A stretch of DNA of 64,000 bases from Inquilinus sp052078665 (GTDB taxonomy: Bacteria; Pseudomonadota; Alphaproteobacteria; DSM-16000; Inquilinaceae), in contig NZ_JBQJIK010000020.1 in NCBI RefSeq assembly GCF_052078665.1, positions 1 to 64,000 of the forward strand, given 5' to 3'. The notes below the pieces were generated by a model that ran no database searches, was not told the DNA's origin, and saw nothing but the letters and a program-made list of their open reading frames with translations. The translations under genes and the position numbers were made by a program. This document shows positions 41,479 through 49,832 of this stretch, in pieces (within the stretch, counting starts at the first letter, position 1; each line of letters opens with the position of its first letter).

Positions 41479-43185
41479 ATGACCGTCTGGCGGACGACCC
41501 TTCTGGCCTCCTGTGTCGCGGCGACGGCGGTGCTGCGGCCGCCGGCCGCCGAGGCCGCCACCGATCCGCGCACCGTCTCGGGCGCCTATCTCGCCGGCGC
41601 CCATGCGCTGGCCGCCCGCGACCTCTCCGCCGCCGGCCGGTTCTTCAGCCAGGTGCTGGCGACCGATCCGGACAATCTGGCGCTGCTGCGGCGCAGCTTC
41701 ACCCTGACCCTGGCCGGCGGCGACGTCGAGGGCGCCGCCAAGCTGGCCCAGCGGCTGGACACGGCGGACACCGCCGACCAGCTGGTCCGCATCACCCTGA
41801 TCCTGCACGACGCCAAGGCCGGCAAGTGGCGCGACGCCCTGGCCCGGCTGAAGACCATGGAGACGGCGGGCACCGCCAAATCGATCACGCCGATCATCGC
41901 CGCCTGGCTCCGGGTCGGCGCCGGCGACGGCAAGGCGGCGCTGTCCAGCCTGGACCCGATGCTGCAGCCGCCGCGGCCGGACGCGCTGTCGTCGATCCAG
42001 AAGGCGCTACTGCTCGACTATCTCGGCGATCTCGACGGCGCCCGGACGGCCTATGAGGCGCTCGGCGACATGGGCGGCACGGTGCGGCTGGTCGAAGGGC
42101 TGGCCAGTGTCTATCAGCGCCAGGGCCAGCGCGACAAGGCGCGCCAGGCCTATCGCGCCTTCGCCGACCGCAACGGCGACAACCTGCTGCTGGAGCCGGC
42201 GATCCAGCGCCTGGACAAGGGCGAGCGGGCGCAGCCGATCATCGGCAGCCCGGCCGACGGGCTGGCCGAGGCCCTGTTCTACATCGCCAGCGCCGTCAGC
42301 CAGGACCGCGACGCCGAGGGCGGCGACACCGCCCTGATCTACACCCGCCTGGCGCTCTATCTGCGGCCCGACTTCCCGGTGACGCAGATCCTGCTGGGCG
42401 ACGTGCTGTCCGGGCAGGACCAGTACCAGAACGCGATCGCCGCCTATGAAGCGCTGCCCGACGGCACCCCGGCCGGCTGGATGGCGCGGCTGCGCGAGAC
42501 CCTGGCCTATGAAAGCCTGGAGCAGTTCGACAAGGGCATCGCGCTGGCCTCCGACCTGGTGTCGGAACGGCCGGACAGCCCGGCCGGCTATCTCCGCCTC
42601 GCCGACCTGTACCGCGCGAAGCAGGATTTCGCCTCCGCCGTCGTCGCCTATGACGACGCGGCGCGCCGGCAGAAGCGGCTGGAGGAGGTCGACTGGACCT
42701 TCCTCTACCGCCGCGGCATCGCGCTCGAGCGCAGCGGCCGCTTCGACCGGGCGGAACAGGATCTGCGCCGCGCCATCGGGCTGAACCCGGACCACGCCAA
42801 CCTGCTGAACTATCTCGGCTACTCGCTGCTCGACCGCGGCAAGGCCCTGCAGGAGGCGGAGGACCTGATCCGCAAGGCGGTCGACCTGTCGCCGAATGAC
42901 GGCTACATCATCGACAGCCTGGGCTGGGTCTATTACCGCACCAACCAGATGGACAAGGCGGTGGAGACGCTGGAGAAGGCGATCTCGCTGAAGCCCGAGG
43001 ACCCGACCATCAACGACCATCTCGGCGACGCCTATTGGCGGGTCGGGCGCAAGATCGAGGCCCGCTACCAGTGGGAGGCGGCGCTGCGCACCACCGAGGG
43101 CGACCCGCCGAAGGACAAGATCGAGGCCAAGCTGGCCAACGGCCTGCCGGCCCAGGAAGCCTCGGCCCCGGTCAAATCGAACTGA
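41479..43185 (+). CDS. Exported TPR-repeat protein
   Basis: The 568-residue protein has a signal sequence (TTLLASCVAATAVL...AAEA) and many tetratricopeptide repeats. The clearest are in the C-terminal half (WTFLYRRGIALERSGRFDRA, HANLLNYLGYSLLDRGKALQ, GYIIDSLGWVYYRTNQMDKA, PTINDHLGDAYWRVGRKIEA). The last ones show the tandem N-LGY/LGW-DAYWR pattern of envelope TPR scaffolds. This protein commonly precedes ispE in Rhodospirillales, and here an ispE fragment follows 2 bases later. It likely mediates periplasmic protein assembly. Confidence 0.87.
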   Translation: MTVWRTTLLASCVAATAVLRPPAAEAATDPRTVSGAYLAGAHALAARDLSAAGRFFSQVLATDPDNLALLRRSFTLTLAGGDVEGAAKLAQRLDTADTADQLVRITLILHDAKAGKWRDALARLKTMETAGTAKSITPIIAAWLRVGAGDGKAALSSLDPMLQPPRPDALSSIQKALLLDYLGDLDGARTAYEALGDMGGTVRLVEGLASVYQRQGQRDKARQAYRAFADRNGDNLLLEPAIQRLDKGERAQPIIGSPADGLAEALFYIASAVSQDRDAEGGDTALIYTRLALYLRPDFPVTQILLGDVLSGQDQYQNAIAAYEALPDGTPAGWMARLRETLAYESLEQFDKGIALASDLVSERPDSPAGYLRLADLYRAKQDFASAVVAYDDAARRQKRLEEVDWTFLYRRGIALERSGRFDRAEQDLRRAIGLNPDHANLLNYLGYSLLDRGKALQEAEDLIRKAVDLSPNDGYIIDSLGWVYYRTNQMDKAVETLEKAISLKPEDPTINDHLGDAYWRVGRKIEARYQWEAALRTTEGDPPKDKIEAKLANGLPAQEASAPVKSN

Positions 43186-43187
43186 TC

Positions 43188-43499
43188 GTGGACGGCAAGG
43201 TCTGGTCCGGCACCGCGCCGGCCAAGGTCAATCTCTATCTCCATGTCGTCGGCAAGCGCGCGGATGGCTACCACCTGCTCGACAGCTTGGTGGTGTTCGC
43301 CGATGTCGGCGACCAACTGACCTTGCAGACGGCCGAGGCGCCGCGCCTGACCGTCACCGGCCGCTTCGCCGGTGCCATCCCGCCGGGCGACGACAACCTG
43401 GCGCTGCGCGCGGTGCGGCGGCTGGCGGCCGCGGCCGGGCGGCCGGACGGCATCGCCGTCACCCTCGACAAGCGGCTGCCGGTGGCGGCCGGGATCGGC
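43188..43499 (+). pseudogene. ispE: 5' fragment of ispE (CDP-ME kinase), truncated at a junction
   Basis: About 104 codons match the N terminus of 4-diphosphocytidyl-2-C-methyl-D-erythritol kinase: APAKVNLYLHVVGKRADGYH, SLVVFADVGDQLTL, GDDNLALRAVRRLA and VTLDKRLPVAAGIG. The next residues should continue the GHMP ATP loop (GGSADAA-type), but at base 43500 similarity stops abruptly and the frame runs into unrelated sequence. IspE is normally near 290 residues. The substrate and ATP domains after residue 104 are missing. GTG 43188 is the likely start. IspE is normally essential for isoprenoids by the MEP route, so either another copy exists or the junction is an assembly or lab artefact. Confidence 0.85.
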
Positions 43500-43533
43500 C
43501 GGCTGGCTGCGGCTCGACACCCCCCAGGGGGCG

Positions 43534-45060
43534 ATGTTCTGGCTGATCCTGCTGGGCGGGCTGCTGCGGCTCGCCTTGGCCTGGGCGCTCGGCTACGGCA
43601 ACGGCGAATCCTACTACGTCGCCACCGCCCGCTTCTGGGCGCTCAGCTATTTCGACCAGCCGCCGCTGTTCCTGTGGCTGACCCACGCCATGATCGGGCT
43701 CGGCGACGCCGAGCTGTGGCTGCGCCTGCCCTATGTGCTGATGTTCGGGGTCTCGACCTGGCTGATGTACCGGCTGGGCGCGGTTCTGTTCGGTGCCTGG
43801 GCCGGGGTCTGGGCGGCGCTGCTGCTGAACCTCTCGGCCGTGTTCTTCCTCAGCGTCGGCAGCTGGGTGCAGCCGGACGGGCCGCTGTTCCTGTTCCTGC
43901 TGGCCGCGGCGTATTGCACCGCGCGGGTGGTGGTGCCGGAGCCGGAGACGCTGTCGCCCGGCGCCGCCTGGGGCTGGTGGCTCGCCGCCGGACTCTGCTT
44001 CGGCCTGGCGCTGCTGTCGAAATACCACGCCGTGCTGATGATGGCCGGGCTGCTGCTGTTCCTGCTGACCACCCCGGGGCGGCGGCGCTGGCTGGCCCAT
44101 CCGGCGCCCTGGATCGCGGTCGTCATCGCCTTCGCGATCTTCTCGCCGGTGCTGATCTGGAACGCCGAGAACCAGTGGGTGTCGTTCCTGTTCCAGAGCG
44201 GCCGCAGCTCCGGCGGGCGCTTCCGGTTCGACTGGCTGGGCCAGAACATCGGCGGCCAGGCGATCTGGCTCCTGCCCTGGATCTGGCTGCCGATGATCTG
44301 GGTGTTCGGCGCCGGGCTGTTCCGCGGTCCGAAGGATCTGCGCGGCTGGTTCCTGGTCAGCCTCGCCATCATCCCGATCGTGCTGTTCACCGCGGTCGCC
44401 TCCTGGGCCAAGGTCGGCGCCCATTTCCACTGGCAGGCGCCGGGCTACCTGATGCTGTTCCCGCTGCTCGGCGCCGCCACGGCGCGCTGGCTGAAAGCCG
44501 GCAGCCGTCCCGCCCGGATCTGGCTCAAGGCGTCGACCATCGCCACCGTGGTGGTGCTGGTGGTGCTGGGCAGCCACGCCGCCACCGGCTGGATGCGGGC
44601 CCTGCCCTATCTCGACCGGGCCACGATCGAGAAGGACCCGACGCTGGAGGGGCTGGACTGGACCGATCTGCGCGCCGCGGCGCAGGAGCGCGGCTGGTTC
44701 GACCGGCCCGGCCTGTTCGTGGTCGGCACCCAGTGGCACCAGGCCGGCAAGATCGACGTGCAGCTCGGCGACCGGCTGCCGGTGCTGTGCCTGTGCGAAG
44801 ACCCGCGCAACCTGGCCTTCGGCTGGAACCAGATGGATTTCGCCGGCCATGACGCGGTGATCGTCGGCCAGGACGAGTTCCTGAGGAGGTTCGACGAGCG
44901 CTGGCGGCCCTATTTCGCCTCGGTCGAGCCGCAGCCGGACATCATCGTCCACCGCGGCGGCCGGGCCGAGCTGACCCTGCACGTCTACACCGCCCGCGGC
45001 TTCAAGGCGCCCTGGCCGCTGCCGCTGCCGCCGAACGCACCGTGGGAAACTGCCAAGTGA
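43534..45060 (+). CDS. ArnT/GT83-type membrane glycosyltransferase
   Basis: The 508-residue polytopic protein has about 10-12 helices. The N-terminal first-loop motif is GYGNGESYYVATARFW, then LSYFDQPPLFLWLTHA, which corresponds to the conserved acidic residues of dolichyl-phosphate-mannose and ArnT-type transferases. A soluble C-terminal domain covers about residues 350-508. It uses a polyprenyl-phosphate sugar to glycosylate an envelope acceptor. The upstream junction with ispE is 35 bases away. An AGGGGG remains before the ATG, so the gene may be expressed. A few N-terminal residues may have been lost. The next gene (GT2-GtrA) overlaps its stop and probably supplies the polyprenyl-linked sugar. 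Confidence 0.85.
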   Translation: MFWLILLGGLLRLALAWALGYGNGESYYVATARFWALSYFDQPPLFLWLTHAMIGLGDAELWLRLPYVLMFGVSTWLMYRLGAVLFGAWAGVWAALLLNLSAVFFLSVGSWVQPDGPLFLFLLAAAYCTARVVVPEPETLSPGAAWGWWLAAGLCFGLALLSKYHAVLMMAGLLLFLLTTPGRRRWLAHPAPWIAVVIAFAIFSPVLIWNAENQWVSFLFQSGRSSGGRFRFDWLGQNIGGQAIWLLPWIWLPMIWVFGAGLFRGPKDLRGWFLVSLAIIPIVLFTAVASWAKVGAHFHWQAPGYLMLFPLLGAATARWLKAGSRPARIWLKASTIATVVVLVVLGSHAATGWMRALPYLDRATIEKDPTLEGLDWTDLRAAAQERGWFDRPGLFVVGTQWHQAGKIDVQLGDRLPVLCLCEDPRNLAFGWNQMDFAGHDAVIVGQDEFLRRFDERWRPYFASVEPQPDIIVHRGGRAELTLHVYTARGFKAPWPLPLPPNAPWETAK

Positions 45061-46175
45061 TGCGCTACGAGCTCGCCGTGGTGGTGCCGACACTGAACGA
45101 GGTCGGCAATGTCGGGCGCCTCGTCGAGCTGCTCGACGCGGCCCTGGCCGGGATCGCCTGGGAGGTGATCTTCGTCGACGACGATTCGACCGACGGCACC
45201 GCCGAAGCGGTCTACAAGATCGCCGAGACCCGGGACAATGTCCGCTGCCTGAAGCGGATCGGCCGACGCGGCCTGGCCTCGGCCACGGTCGAGGGCATGA
45301 TGGCGACCGGCGCGCCCTATCTCGCGGTGATGGACGCCGACCTGCAGCATGACGAGACGCTGCTGCCGAAGATGCTGCAGCGGCTGAAGGCCGACACGCT
45401 CGACATCGTCGTCGCCAGCCGCTTCCTGCCGGGCAGCGACCTCGGCAGCTTCTCCGGGAAGCGCGAGCGCCTGTCCGGCCTCGGCATCCGGCTTGCAAAG
45501 ATGGTGGTGCCGTCCAATCTGACGGATCCGCTCAGCGGCTTCTTCATGCTGCGCCGGCCGCTGATCGAGGAGGTGGCGGACCGGCTGAACGGACAGGGCT
45601 TCAAGATCCTGCTCGACATCTTCGCCTCGGCCGGGCGCCCGTTGCGCTTCGCCGAGCTGCCCTTCGTCTTCCGCAGCCGGCACAGCGGCGAAAGCAAGCT
45701 CGACTTCGCCGTGAGCCTGGAATTCCTGATGCTGATCTTCGACAAGCTGCTGGGCGGTACGATCCCGGCCCGCTTCATCCTCTTCGTCATGGTCGGGCTG
45801 TCCGGCGTGGCGGTGCAGCTGGCCCTGGTCGGGCTGTTCCTGCACGCCTTCGACTGGGACTTCTACTGGGCCCAGGCGGTGGCGACCGTGGTGGCGATGT
45901 CCTCGAACTTCGCCCTCAACAACCGCATCACCTATCGCGACAAGCAGCTGCGCGGCCGCGATTTCCTGCGCGGCCTGCTGTCCTTCTACGCCGCCTGCGC
46001 CATCGGCGCCGTGATCAACCTGCAGGTGGCGGAGTTCCTGTACGAACAGCACCTGCCCTGGGCCCTGGCCAGCTTCCTCGGCGCCGCCCTGTCCTCGGTC
46101 TGGAACTTCGGCGTCACCTCGACCTTCACCTGGAGCAAGCGCGCCCGCCCGCGGACCCAGGCGGCCGGGGAGTAG
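45060..46175 (+). CDS. GT2 polyprenol-phosphate glycosyltransferase fused to GtrA domain
   Basis: The 371-residue protein has a DPM1/ArnC-like GT2 domain (residues 1-240: VVVPTLNEVGNVGRLVELLD, VIFVDDDSTDGTAE and the DxD in VMDADLQHDE) and a four-helix GtrA flippase-like domain at the C terminus (ARFILFVMVGLSGVAVQLAL to the last helix). It should transfer a sugar from a nucleotide to undecaprenyl phosphate and flip it. The membrane GT83 protein upstream would then use it. The start overlaps the upstream stop in TGATG. Confidence 0.9.
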   Translation: MRYELAVVVPTLNEVGNVGRLVELLDAALAGIAWEVIFVDDDSTDGTAEAVYKIAETRDNVRCLKRIGRRGLASATVEGMMATGAPYLAVMDADLQHDETLLPKMLQRLKADTLDIVVASRFLPGSDLGSFSGKRERLSGLGIRLAKMVVPSNLTDPLSGFFMLRRPLIEEVADRLNGQGFKILLDIFASAGRPLRFAELPFVFRSRHSGESKLDFAVSLEFLMLIFDKLLGGTIPARFILFVMVGLSGVAVQLALVGLFLHAFDWDFYWAQAVATVVAMSSNFALNNRITYRDKQLRGRDFLRGLLSFYAACAIGAVINLQVAEFLYEQHLPWALASFLGAALSSVWNFGVTSTFTWSKRARPRTQAAGE

Positions 46176-46184
46176 GCCGGCTCG

Positions 46185-46901
46185 TTACAGCGGACGAGCC
46201 GCAAGACCCTTGTACAGGATCGGTCCCGTGGGCCGACCGGTCGGCGAGCCGGACGCCGGCTCGAGCGTGATCTCGAAGAGCTGCTGTTCCTTCGGTGATG
46301 GCACATGGCCCAGGTCGAGGCCGACGCTGCGCGCCGCATCGATCAATCCGACCGACACCGGTCCGATCTCTCTGCTGGGCAGGGTCCAGATCTGGAGGGC
46401 CCGGCCTTCGGGAACCGGCACTGCGGCCAGCGAGAGCAGCCGAGCCCGGCCATCGGCGCCGATCTCGATCACCGCGCCCGGCACGGCGCTGCCATCGGCC
46501 AGCAACACGGCGACCAGGACCGGCTGTGGCGGAGGCCGCAGCAGCAGCGCTGCGGTTCCCGCCATCAGCAGCAGCGCCGCCGCCGAGGCGGCCAGACCCG
46601 TCGACCGCCAGAACCGGAGATCCGACCAGAGAGCCCGCAGCCTGCCTGTCCGGTGTGATCCAGCGGTTTCGACCGGTCGCCCGAGATCCGTATCGATCCG
46701 GCGCCACAGGCTTTCGTCCAGCGGCTCGGGCGTCGCGGTCTCGTCGAGCTCCGCCAGGCGGATGCGCCACGCCTCGACCTCATTTTTCAGCGACGGGTCA
46801 CGCTCCATCTCGGCCTCGAAGGCTCGCTCCCTCTCCCCGATCTCCATCAGCCCGAGGACGTAATCCGCAACCCGCGCGTCCCGATCATCGTCGCCGATCA
46901 C
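46185..46901 (-). CDS. RskA-like anti-sigma factor
   Basis: The protein has about 238 residues. The N-terminal cytoplasmic region VADYVLGLMEIGERERAFEA is the anti-sigma domain. One transmembrane helix follows around residues 95-115 (GLAASAAALLLMAGTAALLL). The C-terminal periplasmic RskA-type domain includes GRALQIWTLPSREIGPVSVG. It begins at GTG 46901, overlapping the stop of the sigma gene, so the pair is translationally coupled. It should hold the ECF sigma factor at the membrane. No zinc-binding HxxxCxxC motif is visible. It is convergent with the GT2-GtrA gene. Confidence 0.85.
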   Translation of the reverse strand: MIGDDDRDARVADYVLGLMEIGERERAFEAEMERDPSLKNEVEAWRIRLAELDETATPEPLDESLWRRIDTDLGRPVETAGSHRTGRLRALWSDLRFWRSTGLAASAAALLLMAGTAALLLRPPPQPVLVAVLLADGSAVPGAVIEIGADGRARLLSLAAVPVPEGRALQIWTLPSREIGPVSVGLIDAARSVGLDLGHVPSPKEQQLFEITLEPASGSPTGRPTGPILYKGLAARPL

Positions 46902-47512
46902 TGCATGCACTCCTTGAGCGACAGCAATGCGCGGCGGATCCAGGATTTTGCGGTCCCCAGCGGCACCTCGAGGCGAGCCGCGATCTCGCCATGCGTGAGC
47001 CCATGGGCGTAGGCCAGCAGGATGCCTGTTCGACGCTGCGGCTCGAGCGTTTCCAGGCACCGCCTCAGTCGTCCGGACTCCGATAGCCGTTCCACGATGG
47101 CTTCCGGATCCGGGGCACCGTCCGCGAGGTCGGGCGACTGCGGATCACGCGACAGATCCTCGCGCCTGCCGTCGCGCAGGATCGTCAGCGCCCGGTTGCG
47201 CACGATCGTGATGATCCAGGCCCGCCCGGCGCCCCGTGCCGCATCGAAGCGGGCCGCATTCCTCCAGATCTGCACGAAGGCGTCGTGAACGGCCTCTTCC
47301 GCCAGATCGCGTCGGCGCAGGATGCGCCGGGCGATGGCCAGCATGATGCCCGCATCGCGTTCGTAGATCGCGCGAAGGGCCGTCCGGTCCCCGCTCGCGC
47401 ATCTGCGCAACGCGCCGGGATAGTCGAAGCCTTCGGCCGCCGGGCGACCGCCGTCGCGGATGCCGCTCATCTCGACTGGCCCGCCATCACTCGTCTCCGG
47501 AGCATTGTCCAC
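46898..47512 (-). CDS. ECF-family RNA polymerase sigma factor
   Basis: The 204-residue protein has sigma region 2 (IYERDAGIMLAIARRILRRR, HDAFVQIWRNAARF, WIITIVRNRALTIL) and region 4 (CLETLEPQRRTGILLAYAHG, TAKSWIRRALLSLKECM). It has no regions 1 or 3, as expected for the ECF group, and is closest to SigK/RpoE-like types paired with RskA. The anti-sigma gene follows with overlap. The RTX gene lies upstream, 107 bases away on the same strand, and could be part of its regulon. No -35/-10 pair could be assigned with confidence. Confidence 0.93.
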   Translation of the reverse strand: MDNAPETSDGGPVEMSGIRDGGRPAAEGFDYPGALRRCASGDRTALRAIYERDAGIMLAIARRILRRRDLAEEAVHDAFVQIWRNAARFDAARGAGRAWIITIVRNRALTILRDGRREDLSRDPQSPDLADGAPDPEAIVERLSESGRLRRCLETLEPQRRTGILLAYAHGLTHGEIAARLEVPLGTAKSWIRRALLSLKECMQ

Positions 47513-47619
47513 AGCATCAGGATACGCATCGAATCGCGCCTCCGTCGCTCAACGGTTGAAGGAGCCGCCGGTTGGCGCGGCGGCCTCCGGGACCGCCGCC
47601 GCGCCATTTCATGCGTCTC

Positions 47620-48627
47620 TCAGATGAAAGTGAAGTCCGCGGCGGTGAAGTCGATCGCCTGGAAATCCGCGAAGTCGATCCCGGTGAGCCGGGCGATGGA
47701 TCCGACCATGTTGGGGCCTGAGACGTAGAGCAGGCTGCCGACATTGAACGTCGTGTTGTAGTAGACGATGATGTCGCCGGCCTCCTCGCCCTGGACCGAC
47801 GCGGCCGCGGCCCCTGCAGTGGCAAAGGTCTGGTCGGTGATCACGACGACGTTTTGACCGTTCGCACCGGCCGCGGCCCCCCGATAGAAGCTGCTGGTGG
47901 CGCCGCCGACCGATCCATCGCCGAGATCCTTGAAGGCCGCGCCGGCCGCATCCTCGCCCAGCCCGGCGACGTCGAACGCAAATTTGTCGCCGCCCGGACC
48001 CCCGTCGAAGTCGGTGATCTGGGCAAACCCGGCTCCGGTCGTGTTCTGCGGGTTGGTCCACCGGAAGGTGAAGGCATCGTTGCCGGCCCCTCCGGTCATG
48101 GTGTCGATGCCGTCGCCCTGCAGCAGGATGTCGTCGCCCTGCCCGCCCGACAGCACATCGGCGCCGAAATCGCCGCGCGCCTGGCTCGATCCTTCATCTC
48201 CCGAAAGCGAGTCGTTGCCGGCGCCGCCGGCCACCACGTCGTCGCCGGCGCCGCCGAACAGGCGGTCCCGCCCTGCGCCGCCGTCAAGATCATCCTTGCC
48301 CGCGCCGCCGCGCAGGGCGTCGTCGCCCTGGTCGCCGCGCAGGACATCGTCTCCGGCGCCGCCCTCGGCCGCATCATTGCCGAAGCCGGCGCTGACCCGG
48401 TCGTTCCCGTCCGCTCCGAGCAGCATGTCGTTGCCGAAGCCGCCGTCGATCAGGTCGTCGCCGGCGCCGCCGTCGACCCGGTCGCTGCCGAAACCGGCGT
48501 AGATCCGGTCGTTGCCGGCGCCGCCGAAGATCCGGTCGTCGCCGAACAGGTCGATGATGAGGTCGTCGCCGCTGCTGCCGGTGATGGTGTCGCCGAACAG
48601 CGATCCGAGCACAATCTTTCCAGGCAT
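47620..48627 (-). CDS. RTX calcium-binding beta-roll protein
   Basis: The 335-residue protein starts MPGKIVLGSLFGDTITGSSG without a Sec signal. It carries about 15 GGxGxDxxx nonapeptides from residue 10 to 155 (for example GGAGNDRIYAGFGSDRV, GGAGDDVLRGDQGDDALR). A C-terminal domain follows with DAFTFRWTNPQNTTGAG and a final FTAADFTFI, typical of type I secretion signals rich in small and hydrophobic residues. No protease or lipase domain is present. It may be an adhesin, an S-layer-like protein or a calcium-binding matrix protein. Its expression may depend on the ECF sigma factor downstream, which is inferred from position only. Confidence 0.87.
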   Translation of the reverse strand: MPGKIVLGSLFGDTITGSSGDDLIIDLFGDDRIFGGAGNDRIYAGFGSDRVDGGAGDDLIDGGFGNDMLLGADGNDRVSAGFGNDAAEGGAGDDVLRGDQGDDALRGGAGKDDLDGGAGRDRLFGGAGDDVVAGGAGNDSLSGDEGSSQARGDFGADVLSGGQGDDILLQGDGIDTMTGGAGNDAFTFRWTNPQNTTGAGFAQITDFDGGPGGDKFAFDVAGLGEDAAGAAFKDLGDGSVGGATSSFYRGAAAGANGQNVVVITDQTFATAGAAAASVQGEEAGDIIVYYNTTFNVGSLLYVSGPNMVGSIARLTGIDFADFQAIDFTAADFTFI

Positions 48628-48752
48628 GGTCGTCTCTCCCGTTGGTGCAATCGAACGCTCGATCCGAATGCACTACTCGTGAAGAGCGCCTGCGGATGCA
48701 CCGCAGGTCCCTGAAAAGTCAGAATGGGAGAGCAGGCGCGCGAAACTTCCGC

Positions 48753-49388
48753 TCAGCAGAGCGCCGGCTCGGTCTCCCGGCGGAACGACCGGAACAGCTC
48801 GCCGACGCTGCGGGTGCCGGTCTCGACCAGGTCGAAGCGGCGGCCGAAGCGGATCCAGTCGACCATCAGCCCGACCATCAGGCAGGTCAGGGTGCTGGCC
48901 GCCACCTCAGGCGGCCAGGCCGGGCTCAGCCGGCCGGACTCCCGCGCCATGGTGAAGGCCCGGCTCATGGTCGCGCGCATGTGGTCATGCGCCTCGCGCT
49001 GCCGCGCCAGCGCCGCCAGCATCTCGCCGACATACTCGCAGCGGCAGGTCAGGATGGTGAACACCCGCTGGCGCTGCTCGTCCTCGGTCAGGGCGATGAA
49101 GCTCTCGACCATCGCCTGCTCGACCAGGCCCAGCGGGTCGGGATGGCCGTCGGCCATCGCCCGCTCGACGATATCCTCCGCCGGCAGCTTCACCCGCTCG
49201 TGCAGCGCCTCGAACAGCTCGACCTTGTTCTTGAAGTGCCAGTAGATGGCGCCGCGGGTCACCCCGGCGGCGTTGGCGATCAGCTCCAGCGAGGTGCGCG
49301 ACACCCCGTCGACGAAGAACAGCCGCTCCGCTGCGTCCAGGATTTTCTGCCGGGTCTCTTCCGCCTCGGCCTTGGTGCGGCGTGCCAT
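48753..49388 (-). CDS. TetR/AcrR-family repressor of the adjacent RND pump
   Basis: The 211-residue protein has a TetR N-terminal helix-turn-helix (LDAAERLFFVDGVSRTSLEL, GVTRGAIYWHFKNKVELFEA) and an AcrR/TtgR-like C-terminal ligand domain (CRCEYVGEMLAALARQREAH). It is divergent from the adaptor gene of pump 2. Palindromic candidate operators sit at both ends of the region between them. It probably represses both operons and is released by a toxic ligand. Confidence 0.92.
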   Translation of the reverse strand: MARRTKAEAEETRQKILDAAERLFFVDGVSRTSLELIANAAGVTRGAIYWHFKNKVELFEALHERVKLPAEDIVERAMADGHPDPLGLVEQAMVESFIALTEDEQRQRVFTILTCRCEYVGEMLAALARQREAHDHMRATMSRAFTMARESGRLSPAWPPEVAASTLTCLMVGLMVDWIRFGRRFDLVETGTRSVGELFRSFRRETEPALC

Positions 49389-49418
49389 GTCCCTATTCCT
49401 CTCCCCCTTTTTGCTCTT

Positions 49419-49438
49419 TACATACGTCCGAGTATGTA
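49419..49438. promoter_or_regulatory. Candidate TetR operator, site 1 (regulator promoter)
   Basis: Perfect inverted repeat TACATAC-GTCCGA-GTATGTA lies 31 bases before the TetR start codon. Half-sites match those of site 2. This suggests autoregulation. Confidence 0.75.
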
Positions 49439-49732
49439 TATAAGTCCATCCCTGCGTGACGTCCCGGAGGCCCCGGGATGTGTGCGGCGCAAAAGAATCC
49501 GACATCGGGAAGGGGTTGTCGTGAGCTCAGCCATCCGGGATTCGGGGTGCCCCCCGACACTATTCCGTCGTTCCGGGGACCGGCTGCCGCGTCTCTCCCG
49601 ATAACAAATCTTAATATGTCGGCTCGGCCTCCGCCATTGCCCGGGCGGCCAAGAGCAGGCATTCTGGGGATGCGCCGATATGGCGGTGTGGGGGCCGGGT
49701 GAAACGTCGAGGGGATCTTCCGCATCCCTGAA

Positions 49733-49754
49733 ACATACATTCCAGAATGTATGT
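49733..49754. promoter_or_regulatory. Candidate TetR operator, site 2 (pump promoter)
   Basis: Perfect palindrome ACATACATTC-CA-GAATGTATGT lies 78 bases upstream of the adaptor start codon. It shares ACATAC/GTATGT half-sites with site 1 but with a spacer of 10 instead of 6 bases. The 444 bases between the two genes hold no other recognisable gene. Confidence 0.78.
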
Positions 49755-49832
49755 AAATCAATCCTGCGCTGTGGCCCGTCGTCCAAATTCGTTGTGCAGG
49801 GCAAAAAACTCTTAGGCAAAGGTGCGGTCACC

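Noticed and set aside
43372..43533. N-terminal extension of the GT83 glycosyltransferase upstream of 43534
   Set aside because: These codons are the out-of-frame reading of the ispE fragment (Arg/Thr/Ser-rich), not a membrane-protein N terminus.
47620..48627. Extracellular protease or lipase of the serralysin type
   Set aside because: Only nonapeptide repeats and a C-terminal domain are present; there is no HExxH or GxSxG catalytic region.
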